A stretch of DNA of 6,524 nt from Alkanindiges sp. GTDB lineage: Bacteria > Pseudomonadota > Gammaproteobacteria > Pseudomonadales > Moraxellaceae. The first letter of the stretch is position 1; each line of letters opens with the position of its first letter. The notes below the pieces were generated by a model that did no database searches, had not been told where the DNA came from, and was given only the letters and a program-made list of their open reading frames with translations. The stretch lies in contig JASLIR010000218.1 of NCBI GenBank assembly GCA_030152125.1, forward strand, positions 1-6,524, written 5' to 3'. A program made the translations under genes and the position numbers. Positions 1 to 6,524 of the stretch are shown piece after piece.

Positions 1-8
1 AGCGTCAT
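1..8 (-). CDS. Possible start of the next gene, overlapping pseG by ATGA (partial)
   Basis: An ATG at 8-6 overlaps the pseG TGA (7-5) as ATGA, a common arrangement for coupled genes. Only Met-Thr and two further bases are visible before the edge. In this pathway the next gene could be the acetyltransferase PseH or the synthase PseI. No clear SD precedes it, so this is a positional guess. Confidence 0.3.
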
Positions 9-1135
9 TGTGGCAATGGCGCTGAATCCGCCTCACTGGCTGGGCGGGCCGTTACCAAACCAAAGCCCATAGCACGCAAAATACGGCTCAGCCCGCGCCC
101 ATCTACCAGTTGTAAACCAGCGCCGGACATGCGCTGGCGCGCTAGTGGATTATCAATTAAAGCCTTAAGCGCATCCGCTACCGTAGCAGGATGCTGCCAG
201 TCCACCAGCGGGCTTTCAATCAGGCCCAGCAAGGCAGCATCTCGGGTTAACTGAATCTGGTTATCCGCAATGGCAAAGGCCATACTGGGCAAACCCAAAC
301 AGCAGCGTTCCCAACTGGCTGAACCACCGGCACCAATTGCCAGATCAGCCTGCGCCATCAGCTGTGCCATCTGTTGCGTTTGTACATGGCAATGATAGCC
401 AAGGGCTGCGCAACGCTGCACAATGGCATCCCGTTCGGGATGCTGCGCCCCAATCACCACATCTACCGCCACTGTATCAGGCAGCACATCCGGCAGTACT
501 GACAACAGACGGCCGGTATAGTTATGCGCATCCATACCGCCAAAGAACACCAGCAAGCGTTTTACCGCACCAGCACGCACCTGTACATGCGCATGCTGCA
601 CGGCAAACTCATCCCGCAGCAAGGCATAACGTGCGCCTAACAGTAACTGGGCAGTTGCCGGCACTTTAGCCTGATAACGCGCAGCCAAACCCACATACTG
701 GTTCTGGTCCAGCAGCACATCGCAATCATGCACCCGGTCCGCCAGGTCATCAATTACCATCAGCTGTTTGGCATAGGGGCGAACCTGCTGCTGCCAGCGC
801 TGGTCCAGCGCATAATGATCCATAATCAGCCAGTCCACCGGCTGTTCAAACTGCTGCAAGATAGCAGCCGTTGCTATGCCATCATCCTGTTGCGACACAC
901 CCAGCCATTCGCTATGCGACAGCTCATCCCTACCAGGCTGTGCCGCCGTTAAATAAGCAATCTGATGGCCCTGCTGCTGCAGCAAATCCGCCAGCGCTGG
1001 CGGCAAATACCGCACAATAAACAGCACGCTGGCAGCATGCTGCTGTGTTAAGGCATTCGCCAGTGCCAGGCAGCGCATGATATGGCCGGAACCTATCTGC
1101 GCCGAAGCATCTGCCCGGATAACAATCTGTGGCAT
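5..1135 (-). CDS. pseG: UDP-2,4-diacetamido-2,4,6-trideoxy-beta-L-altropyranose hydrolase, PseG
   Basis: Removes UDP from the diacetamido-trideoxy-altrose intermediate, giving the free sugar that PseI condenses with phosphoenolpyruvate. It is a cytoplasmic GT-B-fold protein related to MurG and SpsG. Numbered from the ATG (376 residues), RADASAQIGSGHIMRCL (7-23) contains H18, equivalent to the catalytic His of characterised PseG. MDHYALD is at 105-111, IDDLADR at 128-134, LLDQN at 141-145, FFGGMD at 197-202, and the nucleotide-binding GAGGSASWERCCLGLP at 268-283, with DNQ at 291-293. A TTG six bases further upstream is also open, but the ATG has AGG 9 bases before it and a more typical N-terminus. 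It begins 10 bases after the fusion gene's TAG. No fused acetyltransferase or PseF domain is present: after the usual end near residue 358 there is only a short tail. The TGA stop is inside the window, so the gene is complete. Confidence 0.92.
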   Translation of the reverse strand: MPQIVIRADASAQIGSGHIMRCLALANALTQQHAASVLFIVRYLPPALADLLQQQGHQIAYLTAAQPGRDELSHSEWLGVSQQDDGIATAAILQQFEQPVDWLIMDHYALDQRWQQQVRPYAKQLMVIDDLADRVHDCDVLLDQNQYVGLAARYQAKVPATAQLLLGARYALLRDEFAVQHAHVQVRAGAVKRLLVFFGGMDAHNYTGRLLSVLPDVLPDTVAVDVVIGAQHPERDAIVQRCAALGYHCHVQTQQMAQLMAQADLAIGAGGSASWERCCLGLPSMAFAIADNQIQLTRDAALLGLIESPLVDWQHPATVADALKALIDNPLARQRMSGAGLQLVDGRGLSRILRAMGFGLVTARPASEADSAPLPQ

Positions 1136-1145
1136 AAGCAACTGC

Positions 1146-3209
1146 CTAGTTCAGGCGTTTAAAACCGGCATGACAAATTGGCCCTTTCAGCAGGCTCATC
1201 ACGTCACGTCCATCTTCACACTCACGAATCAGGCCAAACACCGGGTCAAGCTGTTCAAAATAAGCATCCACAATTTCAGGCGTATGTGCCGTACATACAT
1301 AGACACTGGTTCCCGCCAAGTAGCCCTTAGCCAGCATTTCCTGGCTAATTAGTGTTTTATAGGCCAGCGCATCGGCACTATTAAAGGAGAATCCGGTTAG
1401 CGCCGGTAAACCATTGGTACTGATAGACAGGTCATGCTTGTTGGCCAGTTGCTTCCAGCGCTCGGTAATCGCAAGGCCGGTATTGGTAATGGTTTCCCAG
1501 GATTTCTCGCGCTGCATTACTTCCAGTGTTTTCAGTGCCGCCGTTGGCCCGATACGCTCGGTCCAGAAAGTACTGCTGATAAAAGTGGTTTGTGCCGCTT
1601 CCATCACTTCACGACGGCCAATGGTGGCTGTAATTGCATAGCCATTACCCAAGGCCTTGCCAAACATTGCCATGTCTGGCTCCACACCATACATTTTATG
1701 CAGGCCACCAAAAGTCTGCCGGAAACCGGAGGTACACTCATCAAAAATCAGCACAATGCCACGCGCTGTGGCCAAATCCCGCACTTTCTGTAAAAAGCCG
1801 TCTTCCGGGCCATGATTACGCGATACTTCCATCTTGATCACACCAATATCCTGCTGGTTGACCAGTGCCTCAAGCTCGGCAAAATTATTGTAATTAAATG
1901 GATAAATGGTACCACGCAGGCTTTCCGGCACACCGTTTGGCTCCAGGCCGGGCAACAGGTGACCCGCCAGGTTTTTCTCGTCACCCAGATTGGCTGCCAG
2001 ATACCAGTCATGCCAGCCATGATAACCACAAATGGCTACCTTGCTTTTGCCGGTCGCCGCACGCGCAATACGGATAGCCAGCGCATTGGCCTCACCGCCG
2101 GAACGGGCAAAACGTACCATATCCGCCCATGGGTGTAACTCAATCAGCTTTTCCGCCAGATATACTTCTTCCGGGCAGTTAAAGGTAGACATGTTACCGG
2201 CATCAATGGTGCGGCGTACTGCATCATCCACTTCCGGGTGACCATAGCCCAGAGTGTTGGTACCAATGCCCATAATGGACATATCAATATAAGCCTTGTC
2301 ATCCAGGTCCCATACGGTACAGTCCTTGGCGCGGCTGAAATAGGCAGGCCATTGTTCCGGCAGGAACATTTCCGGGCGCTTGGACAGCAACATATTGCCA
2401 CCCGCAATGACCGTCTTGGCGCGCTTCCACAGCTTTTGTCCGGTTCCCATACTGGCTCCCTCATTTCGAATCAGATGTTGGTTTGCTAAAAACAGCTGTG
2501 GCTGGCTTTGGCGCAATGCCAATACCTCAGTCCAGCTAAAATCAATACGTGGGGCAAAGTGAGCAAATACCTGGCTCACCACCTCAAAATCCGTTGGCTC
2601 ATCTACAGTCCAGCGCTCAGCCGAATAATCCTGTTCCGCCATCACACTGGCTTGGCGGAACAAACCGGAATCGCGCAAATACGGGGTCACATGCTCACGG
2701 TCAAAGGTCTTATCAGCTTGCTGCCAGGCGGTGCTGAGTGCCACCATGCTGAATACTTCGGTATCCAGCCCATCCGGGAAACTGGCTGGCACGCAATTGC
2801 TGACATAATCTACATCACCTGCCAGATAACGCGCTACCACCTGATCTACCAGTGCGGCATCAATTAAGGGGCAGTCACCGGTAATGCGAATCACAATATC
2901 TGCCTGCGCCAGAGTGGCCGCCTGATAAAAGCGGTCCAGCACATCATTCTCGCTGCCCTGATACACCGGATAGCCCAGTGCCTGTACATGCTCTGCCAAC
3001 GGCTGGTTACGTGCATCATCGGCGGTAGCCAGATAAATCTGCTGGATATAGGCAGATTGACTTAAACGCTTTAATAACACCTCAATCATCGGCACACCAG
3101 CAATCTGGCGCATCACCTTGTTCGGCAAACGGGTGGAGCCCATACGCGCCTGTACAATGGCTACAATTCTGGGTAATGCTGAACTGGCTGATGTTAGAGG
3201 TTGTGTCAT
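1146..3209 (-). CDS. SpsF-like cytidylyltransferase fused to a GSA-aminomutase-like class III aminotransferase
   Basis: A 687-residue two-domain cytoplasmic protein. Residues 13 to about 250 are an SpsF-like (COG1861) nucleotidyltransferase related to CMP-Kdo/CMP-sialate synthetases: IVQARMGSTRLPNK (18-31), RITGDCPLID (108-117), DREHVTPYL (170-178) and RWTVDEPTDF (199-208), with D112 and D203 as likely metal ligands. Residues 254-687 are a fold-type I, class III PLP enzyme of the glutamate-1-semialdehyde aminomutase type: GYGHPEVDDA (321-330), SGGEANA (370-376), YHGWHDW (396-402), FDECTSGFR (489-497) and FGKALGNGYA (516-525), with K518 as the expected PLP lysine. The GNGYA motif differs from the GGG-type motif of housekeeping HemL, so a haem role is unlikely. 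The ATG start has AGGGA 7 bases upstream. The first domain may activate a nonulosonic acid with CMP; the second may transfer or shift an amino group. Both substrates are inferred. The domains join with almost no linker, and a strong internal SD precedes M254. Confidence 0.88.
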   Translation of the reverse strand: MTQPLTSASSALPRIVAIVQARMGSTRLPNKVMRQIAGVPMIEVLLKRLSQSAYIQQIYLATADDARNQPLAEHVQALGYPVYQGSENDVLDRFYQAATLAQADIVIRITGDCPLIDAALVDQVVARYLAGDVDYVSNCVPASFPDGLDTEVFSMVALSTAWQQADKTFDREHVTPYLRDSGLFRQASVMAEQDYSAERWTVDEPTDFEVVSQVFAHFAPRIDFSWTEVLALRQSQPQLFLANQHLIRNEGASMGTGQKLWKRAKTVIAGGNMLLSKRPEMFLPEQWPAYFSRAKDCTVWDLDDKAYIDMSIMGIGTNTLGYGHPEVDDAVRRTIDAGNMSTFNCPEEVYLAEKLIELHPWADMVRFARSGGEANALAIRIARAATGKSKVAICGYHGWHDWYLAANLGDEKNLAGHLLPGLEPNGVPESLRGTIYPFNYNNFAELEALVNQQDIGVIKMEVSRNHGPEDGFLQKVRDLATARGIVLIFDECTSGFRQTFGGLHKMYGVEPDMAMFGKALGNGYAITATIGRREVMEAAQTTFISSTFWTERIGPTAALKTLEVMQREKSWETITNTGLAITERWKQLANKHDLSISTNGLPALTGFSFNSADALAYKTLISQEMLAKGYLAGTSVYVCTAHTPEIVDAYFEQLDPVFGLIRECEDGRDVMSLLKGPICHAGFKRLN
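2448..2462 (-). promoter_or_regulatory. Possible internal ribosome binding site and start at the fusion joint
   Basis: GAGGGAG (2462-2456, the Glu250-Gly251 codons and the next base) stands 5 bases before an in-frame ATG (2450-2448, Met254). This ATG lies exactly where the class III aminotransferase domain begins (MGTGQKLWKRAK). Initiation here would give a separate 434-residue aminotransferase. The site could be active, or a relic of two formerly separate genes, or a chance result of the codons used. Confidence 0.45.
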
Positions 3210-3223
3210 AAAAGCGTCCCTAT

Positions 3224-3255
3224 TTATTTAAACTGCCAGTTATTTGAGCTGCCAG
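3224..3255 (-). repeat. Two-copy 16-base tandem repeat over the reductase stop codon
   Basis: Read on the minus strand, CTGGCAGCTCAAATAA (3255-3240) is followed at once by CTGGCAGTTTAAATAA (3239-3224), with 14 of 16 positions the same. The first copy contains the last codons and TAA stop of the reductase. In the second copy a further in-frame TAA occurs three codons later. This looks like a small tandem duplication that has since drifted and now fills about half of the 30-base gap before the next gene. Confidence 0.75.
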
Positions 3256-4106
3256 CGCGAAGGCTCTATCAGCGCGCGATCTGCCTGCGCCCAGTGCTGC
3301 CAGTCAGTGTTTACAATACTTTGCGCTGCCTGAACAATCTGCTCCAGTTGCGCCACACTATCAACCCCCACAACCACCCGCTCGATTTCGGCAAATGACT
3401 GGGCAAAGGCCAGCGTAGCCTGCAAAGGTGTCAACTGTTGCTGCGCACACCATGCATCCCACTGCGCTAGTACGGGCTGCCACGGCTGAAAATAGGCCGG
3501 ACGCTGCGCGGCAGACATCAGTAGCAAGCCTTGCAGGAAAGCCGAACGCACATGTACACGTACCCGTGCAGCAGCCAGCCGGCTCAGCCAACCGGAACTT
3601 GACAGGCGCTGGTCAAACACATTAAAAGGGGACTGGATTAACTGCGGTTGCCATACTGGCCAGATGTGATCCAGCTCTTCCGGATCATAAATTGAAATAC
3701 CCACGGCCTTGGCCTGACCCGCCTGCACTACCGCATCCAGTGCAGTTGCTAAAGCTGCACCATATGGCCCCAGCAAATCAGCGGGACGATGCAGCAACAG
3801 GCCATCCAGCGTAGCAATACCTAAACGAGCCAAGGAAGCACGAAGCTGCTGCTGTACCCATGCAGCCACATCATCAACCTGTTCAGGCAATGGTGGCAGC
3901 TTGCTGATCACTTTCAGGCCATCCACACCCACCTGACCCAGGCAGCTTTCACTATTACCATAAGCAATGGCGGTATCCAGTGTATCTATACCGGCACTTG
4001 CGGCATAACCTACAATCTCCCGGGCAGCATCTACAGACACCTGCCCGCTGTTGTTAGCCACACCATAGGCAAGGCCAAATTGCACTGTCCCTAACGCAAG
4101 CTTCAT
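3240..4106 (-). CDS. Aldo/keto reductase of the glycan locus
   Basis: NAD(P)H-dependent oxidoreductase of the aldo/keto reductase superfamily, 288 residues, a (beta/alpha)8 barrel with no signal peptide. The N-terminal LGTVQFGLAYG (5-15) is the form common in surface-sugar clusters. The usual catalytic tetrad is visible as D44, Y49, K69 (VISKL) and H106 (LLLHRP). VGISIY (135-140), IQSPFNVFDQRL (157-168), VRSAFLQGLLL (186-196) and VVGVDS (245-250) follow the family order of barrel and cofactor-binding strands. It is not one of the standard PseB/C/H/G/I/F steps. Its position between pseC and the SpsF-aminomutase fusion suggests that it reduces a carbonyl on a sugar or small precursor in this pathway, but the substrate is unknown. 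The ATG start has only a weak upstream GGA, so translation may depend on pseC. The 3' end carries a 16-base tandem duplication over the stop codon. Confidence 0.85.
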   Translation of the reverse strand: MKLALGTVQFGLAYGVANNSGQVSVDAAREIVGYAASAGIDTLDTAIAYGNSESCLGQVGVDGLKVISKLPPLPEQVDDVAAWVQQQLRASLARLGIATLDGLLLHRPADLLGPYGAALATALDAVVQAGQAKAVGISIYDPEELDHIWPVWQPQLIQSPFNVFDQRLSSSGWLSRLAAARVRVHVRSAFLQGLLLMSAAQRPAYFQPWQPVLAQWDAWCAQQQLTPLQATLAFAQSFAEIERVVVGVDSVAQLEQIVQAAQSIVNTDWQHWAQADRALIEPSRWQLK

Positions 4107-4128
4107 GGGAAAACGTATCCAGCGTAAA

Positions 4129-5295
4129 TCAGGTTGAAGAGTTCAGAATGCCACTTAAAGTCGCAACCACCTGATCCTGCTGCTCATTGGTCAGGGTGGC
4201 AAACATCGGCAGGGAAATACAGCGCTGGTAATAACGTTCGCTAAGCGGGAAATCACCCACAGCAAACCCTAAACGCAGGTAATCAGGCTGGGTATGTACC
4301 GGAATATAATGCACATTCACACCAATCCCGGCCTGACGCAGCTGGGTAAATACTGCTTTGCGATCAAGACTAGTTTTAGCGTCATCAACCTGGATCACAT
4401 ACAGGTGCAGGGCTGAATAAGCATCTACAACGCGTGTGGGTAGAATAAGCGGTAAATCTGCCAGCAGGCTGTCATAACGGTCTGCCAATTCATGCCGTCT
4501 GGCAATCCAGCGGTCCAGATGCTGCATTTGTGAGGTGCCCAGTGCAGCCTGCATATCGGTCATGCGGTAGTTAAAGCCCAGCAATTGCTGTTCATAATAC
4601 CAGCCACCCACATCGCTATGCTCCAGCTCATCCGCTTCACGCGTGATGCCATGCGAACGCAACAACTGCAACTGGCGGGCCAAATGGGCATCCTGAGTTG
4701 TTGCCAGGCCACCTTCCGCAGTGGTAATAATTTTAACCGGATGAAAACTGAAAATAGTGATGTCACTGTACTGGCAACTACCAATCACACTGTCTTTGTA
4801 GCGCCCGCCAATGGCATGTGAGGCATCCTCAATAATACGGAAACCGTACTCTTGAGATAAGGCATGAATGGCCGCCATATCGCAGGACTGACCGGAAAAA
4901 TGTACCGGAATTACAACCTTCGGCAAACGGCCTTCGGCCTTGGCCTTTACCAGCTTTGCAGCCAGCGCCTGTGGGCACAGGTTAAAGGTGAGCGGATCAA
5001 TATCAACAAAATCGACTTTGGCACCACAGTAGCGTGCGCAATTGGCACTGGCCACAAAGGTATTGGGCGAAGTCCACACCCAGTCCTGCTCACCCACGCC
5101 CAAAGCCAGACAGGCCATATGCAGTGCCGAAGTTGCACTATTGGCAGCCACACCATAAGTAGCACCGCAGTAATCGGCAATTGCCTGCTCAAAGCGCGGA
5201 ACCGCAGGGCCCTGGGTTAAAAAGTCTGATCGCAGCACATCAACAACTGCTGCAATATCATCTTCGGAAATGGATTGGCGACCATAAGGAATCAT
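4129..5295 (-). CDS. pseC: UDP-4-keto-6-deoxy-sugar C4 aminotransferase, PseC
   Basis: Second Pse enzyme. It is PLP-dependent and adds the C4 amino group to the PseB product, forming UDP-4-amino-4,6-dideoxy-N-acetyl-beta-L-altrosamine, normally with glutamate as donor. The 388 residues belong to the DegT/DnrJ/EryC1/StrS sugar aminotransferases. The N-terminus MIPYGRQSI and LTQGP (26-30) are typical. The TSPNTFVASANC segment (75-86), EDASHAIGG (156-164, with D157 for the pyridine nitrogen) and SFHPVKIITTAEGG (183-196, with K188 as the Schiff-base lysine) are intact. FNYRMTDMQAALG (241-253) and the VHYIPVHTQPDY segment (328-339) are also present. The ATG start has AGGA 7 bases upstream. The gene ends in TGA, 22 bases before the reductase. 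Length and motifs match PseC; directly following pseB makes the assignment strong. Confidence 0.94.
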   Translation of the reverse strand: MIPYGRQSISEDDIAAVVDVLRSDFLTQGPAVPRFEQAIADYCGATYGVAANSATSALHMACLALGVGEQDWVWTSPNTFVASANCARYCGAKVDFVDIDPLTFNLCPQALAAKLVKAKAEGRLPKVVIPVHFSGQSCDMAAIHALSQEYGFRIIEDASHAIGGRYKDSVIGSCQYSDITIFSFHPVKIITTAEGGLATTQDAHLARQLQLLRSHGITREADELEHSDVGGWYYEQQLLGFNYRMTDMQAALGTSQMQHLDRWIARRHELADRYDSLLADLPLILPTRVVDAYSALHLYVIQVDDAKTSLDRKAVFTQLRQAGIGVNVHYIPVHTQPDYLRLGFAVGDFPLSERYYQRCISLPMFATLTNEQQDQVVATLSGILNSST

Positions 5296-5316
5296 GTTGT
5301 GATCCTGAAACAGACT

Positions 5317-5339
5317 GGCCTGATCATGATAATCAGGCC
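5317..5339 (-). other. Perfect 8-bp stem-loop in the pseB-pseC gap
   Basis: GGCCTGAT and ATCAGGCC form a perfect 8-bp inverted repeat around a 7-base loop. It lies in the 72-base gap between pseB and pseC, the longest intergenic gap here. No run of T follows on the minus strand (or the plus strand), so it is not a standard Rho-independent terminator. Its 3' base lies about 10 bases before the pseC SD and 21 before the ATG, so it could affect mRNA stability or pseC translation. That role is inferred. Confidence 0.6.
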
Positions 5340-5367
5340 CGGATGGAGTAAATGAAGCAGATTTCGC

Positions 5368-6378
5368 TTAGACCGTAAAGCCCGGATCAACATGCTGCTT
5401 GATCAGGTCACGGATTTGATCCACTGTCAGGAAGTCGGTATTGGTGCCCGAGTTATAACAGAAACCGTCCGGCACACCGGTCACGCCGGGTTTTGCCAGG
5501 TAGGTATCACGCAGGGCAATGGCATCCGAAGGCAGGATGGCATAGTAGCCGCCCAAATCCACCGTATTGAAACTGTCGCTAGCGGTAATCATTTCCTCGT
5601 GCACCTTTTCACCAGGACGGATACCCACGATTGGATGCTCCGCATCCGGCGCAATGGCAGTTGCTACATCAGTAATACGGTAGGATGGAATTTTTGGTAC
5701 CAGTACTTCACCACCCATGGCATGTTCAATGGCCCACATCACCATGTCTACCCCTTCTTCCAGAGAGATATTAAAGCGGGTCATGGCAGTATCGGTAATT
5801 GGCAGTACACCGGTATTTTTCTTTTCCAGGAAGAAAGGAATAACCGAACCACGGCTACCCATTACGTTGCCATAGCGCACCACGCTAAACTTCAGATCAC
5901 GGTGGCCTTTAATATTGTTGGCAGCAATAAACAGCTTGTCAGAACACAGCTTGGTAGCACCATACAGGTTAATCGGCGCTGCTGCTTTATCGGTAGACAA
6001 TGCAACCACACGGGTAACCGAAGAATCCAGACAGGCTTCAATCAGGTTTTGCGCGCCCAGCACGTTAGTTTTAATACATTCAAACGGGTTGTATTCAGCA
6101 GCTGGCACCTGTTTTAGTGCAGCAGCGTGTACCACCACATCAATACCTTCCAGCGCACGGCGAATACGCGCTTCATCGCGAATATCACCAATAAAATAGC
6201 GAATGGCAGGATAATCTTTTTCGCTGAATAGCTGACTCATCTCAAACTGCTTGAGTTCATCGCGACTGAAAATAACTAAGCGTTTAATATCAGGATATTG
6301 AGTTAAGACACGTTTGACAAAAGCTTTACCAAACGAACCTGTTCCGCCTGTAACGAGAATAGAAGCGTTGTTTAACAA
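5368..6378 (-). CDS. pseB: UDP-N-acetylglucosamine 4,6-dehydratase (5-inverting), PseB
   Basis: First enzyme of Pse synthesis. It converts UDP-GlcNAc to the UDP-4-keto-6-deoxy-L-arabino sugar using bound NADP, and is cytoplasmic. The 336 residues form an extended SDR fold. The nucleotide-binding motif TGGTGSFG is at 10-17, GDIRD at 64-68, the HAAALKQVP segment at 84-92, and STDKAAAPINLYGATK at 128-143. The last contains D130, K131 and Y139, matching the Asp/Lys/Tyr catalytic set of the Helicobacter enzyme in spacing. RYGNVMGSRGSVIPFF (168-183) and RPGEKVHEEM (254-263) are family hallmarks. The length is normal. The start is TTG with a good SD (AAGGA, 9 bases); it gives the expected MLNN-ILVTGG N-terminus, and an in-frame stop lies just upstream. 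It is followed 72 bases later by pseC. It could be confused with the retaining dehydratases of the same fold, but the small size and pseC next door favour PseB. Confidence 0.95.
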   Translation of the reverse strand: MLNNASILVTGGTGSFGKAFVKRVLTQYPDIKRLVIFSRDELKQFEMSQLFSEKDYPAIRYFIGDIRDEARIRRALEGIDVVVHAAALKQVPAAEYNPFECIKTNVLGAQNLIEACLDSSVTRVVALSTDKAAAPINLYGATKLCSDKLFIAANNIKGHRDLKFSVVRYGNVMGSRGSVIPFFLEKKNTGVLPITDTAMTRFNISLEEGVDMVMWAIEHAMGGEVLVPKIPSYRITDVATAIAPDAEHPIVGIRPGEKVHEEMITASDSFNTVDLGGYYAILPSDAIALRDTYLAKPGVTGVPDGFCYNSGTNTDFLTVDQIRDLIKQHVDPGFTV

Positions 6379-6387
6379 GACGAATAA

Positions 6388-6392
6388 TCCTT
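6388..6392 (-). promoter_or_regulatory. Ribosome binding site deciding the TTG start of pseB
   Basis: AAGGA lies 9 bases before the TTG at 6378. It overlaps the TAA stop of the preceding partial gene (TAAGGA). That stop is in the pseB frame, so no start further upstream is possible, and there is no in-frame ATG until residue 48. The site therefore fixes TTG as the start. Its overlap with the upstream stop suggests that pseB translation is coupled to the gene before it. Confidence 0.7.
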
Positions 6393-6524
6393 AAAATGAT
6401 GCTTGAGATGGTTGTAAGGGCAATGATTTCAGTAAACCATCCAGGCTTGCTGCATTTTCACTCAGTTGAATCTCACTGCACAAACAGTGATAACAGAGAT
6501 CTATCACACCCGGCCATGAATAGC
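6391..6524 (-). CDS. C-terminal end of an unidentified upstream gene (partial)
   Basis: One minus-strand frame is open from the right edge to a TAA at 6393-6391, giving the last 43 complete codons of a protein whose start lies outside the window. The visible part begins YSWPGVIDLCYHCLCSEIQL and ends PLQPSQASF. It holds three Cys close together (CYHCLC), then a Leu/Ser-rich tail. The other two minus frames hit stops in this interval. The codons look ordinary, and the stop lies 12 bases before pseB, as expected for consecutive operon genes. I do not recognise the family and assign no function; genes in this position are often other glycan or flagellar genes. Forty-three open codons could occur by chance, so a non-coding leader remains possible. 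No convincing sigma-70, sigma-54 or sigma-28 promoter was seen here. Confidence 0.55.
   Translation of the reverse strand, partial: YSWPGVIDLCYHCLCSEIQLSENAASLDGLLKSLPLQPSQASF

Noticed and set aside
1136..1141. TTG at 1141 as the pseG start
   Set aside because: The ATG at 1135 has better spacing from the AGG at 1147-1145 and gives the usual short N-terminus before the first strand.
1146..2450. Aminotransferase domain as housekeeping HemL (tetrapyrrole synthesis)
   Set aside because: The motif around the PLP lysine (GKALGNGYA) and the fusion to an SpsF domain inside a Pse operon differ from HemL.
5317..5339. Hairpin as a Rho-independent terminator
   Set aside because: There is no T run after the stem on either strand, and pseC follows directly in the same pathway.
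5392..6117. 241-codon open frame on the plus strand
   Set aside because: It lies wholly antisense to pseB, whose motifs are intact; its translation shows no recognisable domain and is a shadow of the real gene.
6394..6524. Promoter region for the pse operon
   Set aside because: No convincing -35/-10, sigma-54 GG-N10-GC or sigma-28 pattern was found, and one frame is open throughout.
1..6524. CRISPR array, tRNA, rRNA or insertion sequence
   Set aside because: No regularly spaced repeats, tRNA-like folds, transposase motifs or terminal inverted repeats were seen; almost all bases are in recognisable sugar genes.

Overview
The window is a single-strand block of closely spaced sugar-biosynthesis genes. 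Every supported gene reads right to left on the minus strand. It is most simply a pseudaminic acid (Pse) type nonulosonic acid locus of a Gram-negative proteobacterium, the kind that supplies sugars for flagellin, capsule or LPS. The base composition looks moderate (about half GC, by eye, not computed) and the proteins are rich in Gln and Ala. I favour a gamma- or betaproteobacterium but cannot name a genus.

In transcription order the layout is: (1) 6524-6391, the C-terminal end of an unidentified gene that runs off the right edge; (2) 6378-5368, pseB, UDP-GlcNAc 4,6-dehydratase (5-inverting), with a TTG start; (3) 5295-4129, pseC, PLP aminotransferase; (4) 4106-3240, an aldo/keto reductase; (5) 3209-1146, a two-domain protein joining an SpsF-like cytidylyltransferase to a glutamate-1-semialdehyde-aminomutase-like class III aminotransferase; (6) 1135-5, pseG, UDP-sugar hydrolase; (7) a possible ATGA-overlapping start of the next gene at 8. 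The gaps are 12, 72, 22, 30 and 10 bases and no terminator is visible, so this is very probably one operon that continues past both edges.

PseB, PseC and PseG supply three of the canonical steps from UDP-GlcNAc: dehydration/epimerisation, C4 amination and removal of UDP. The acetyltransferase (PseH), the synthase (PseI) and a canonical PseF are not in the window and may lie beyond the left edge. In their usual neighbourhood sits a non-canonical cassette, the reductase plus the SpsF-aminomutase fusion. It suggests either an SpsF-type replacement for CMP activation or extra chemistry giving a modified nonulosonic acid.

The most interesting observation is the fusion joint. A strong Shine-Dalgarno-like GAGGGAG lies 5 bases before an in-frame ATG (2450) exactly where the aminotransferase domain begins. 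The gene may therefore be a recent fusion, or may make both a long and a short protein. Smaller points are a 16-base tandem duplication over the reductase stop codon, a perfect 8-bp stem-loop before pseC, and a tight stop/SD/TTG arrangement before pseB.
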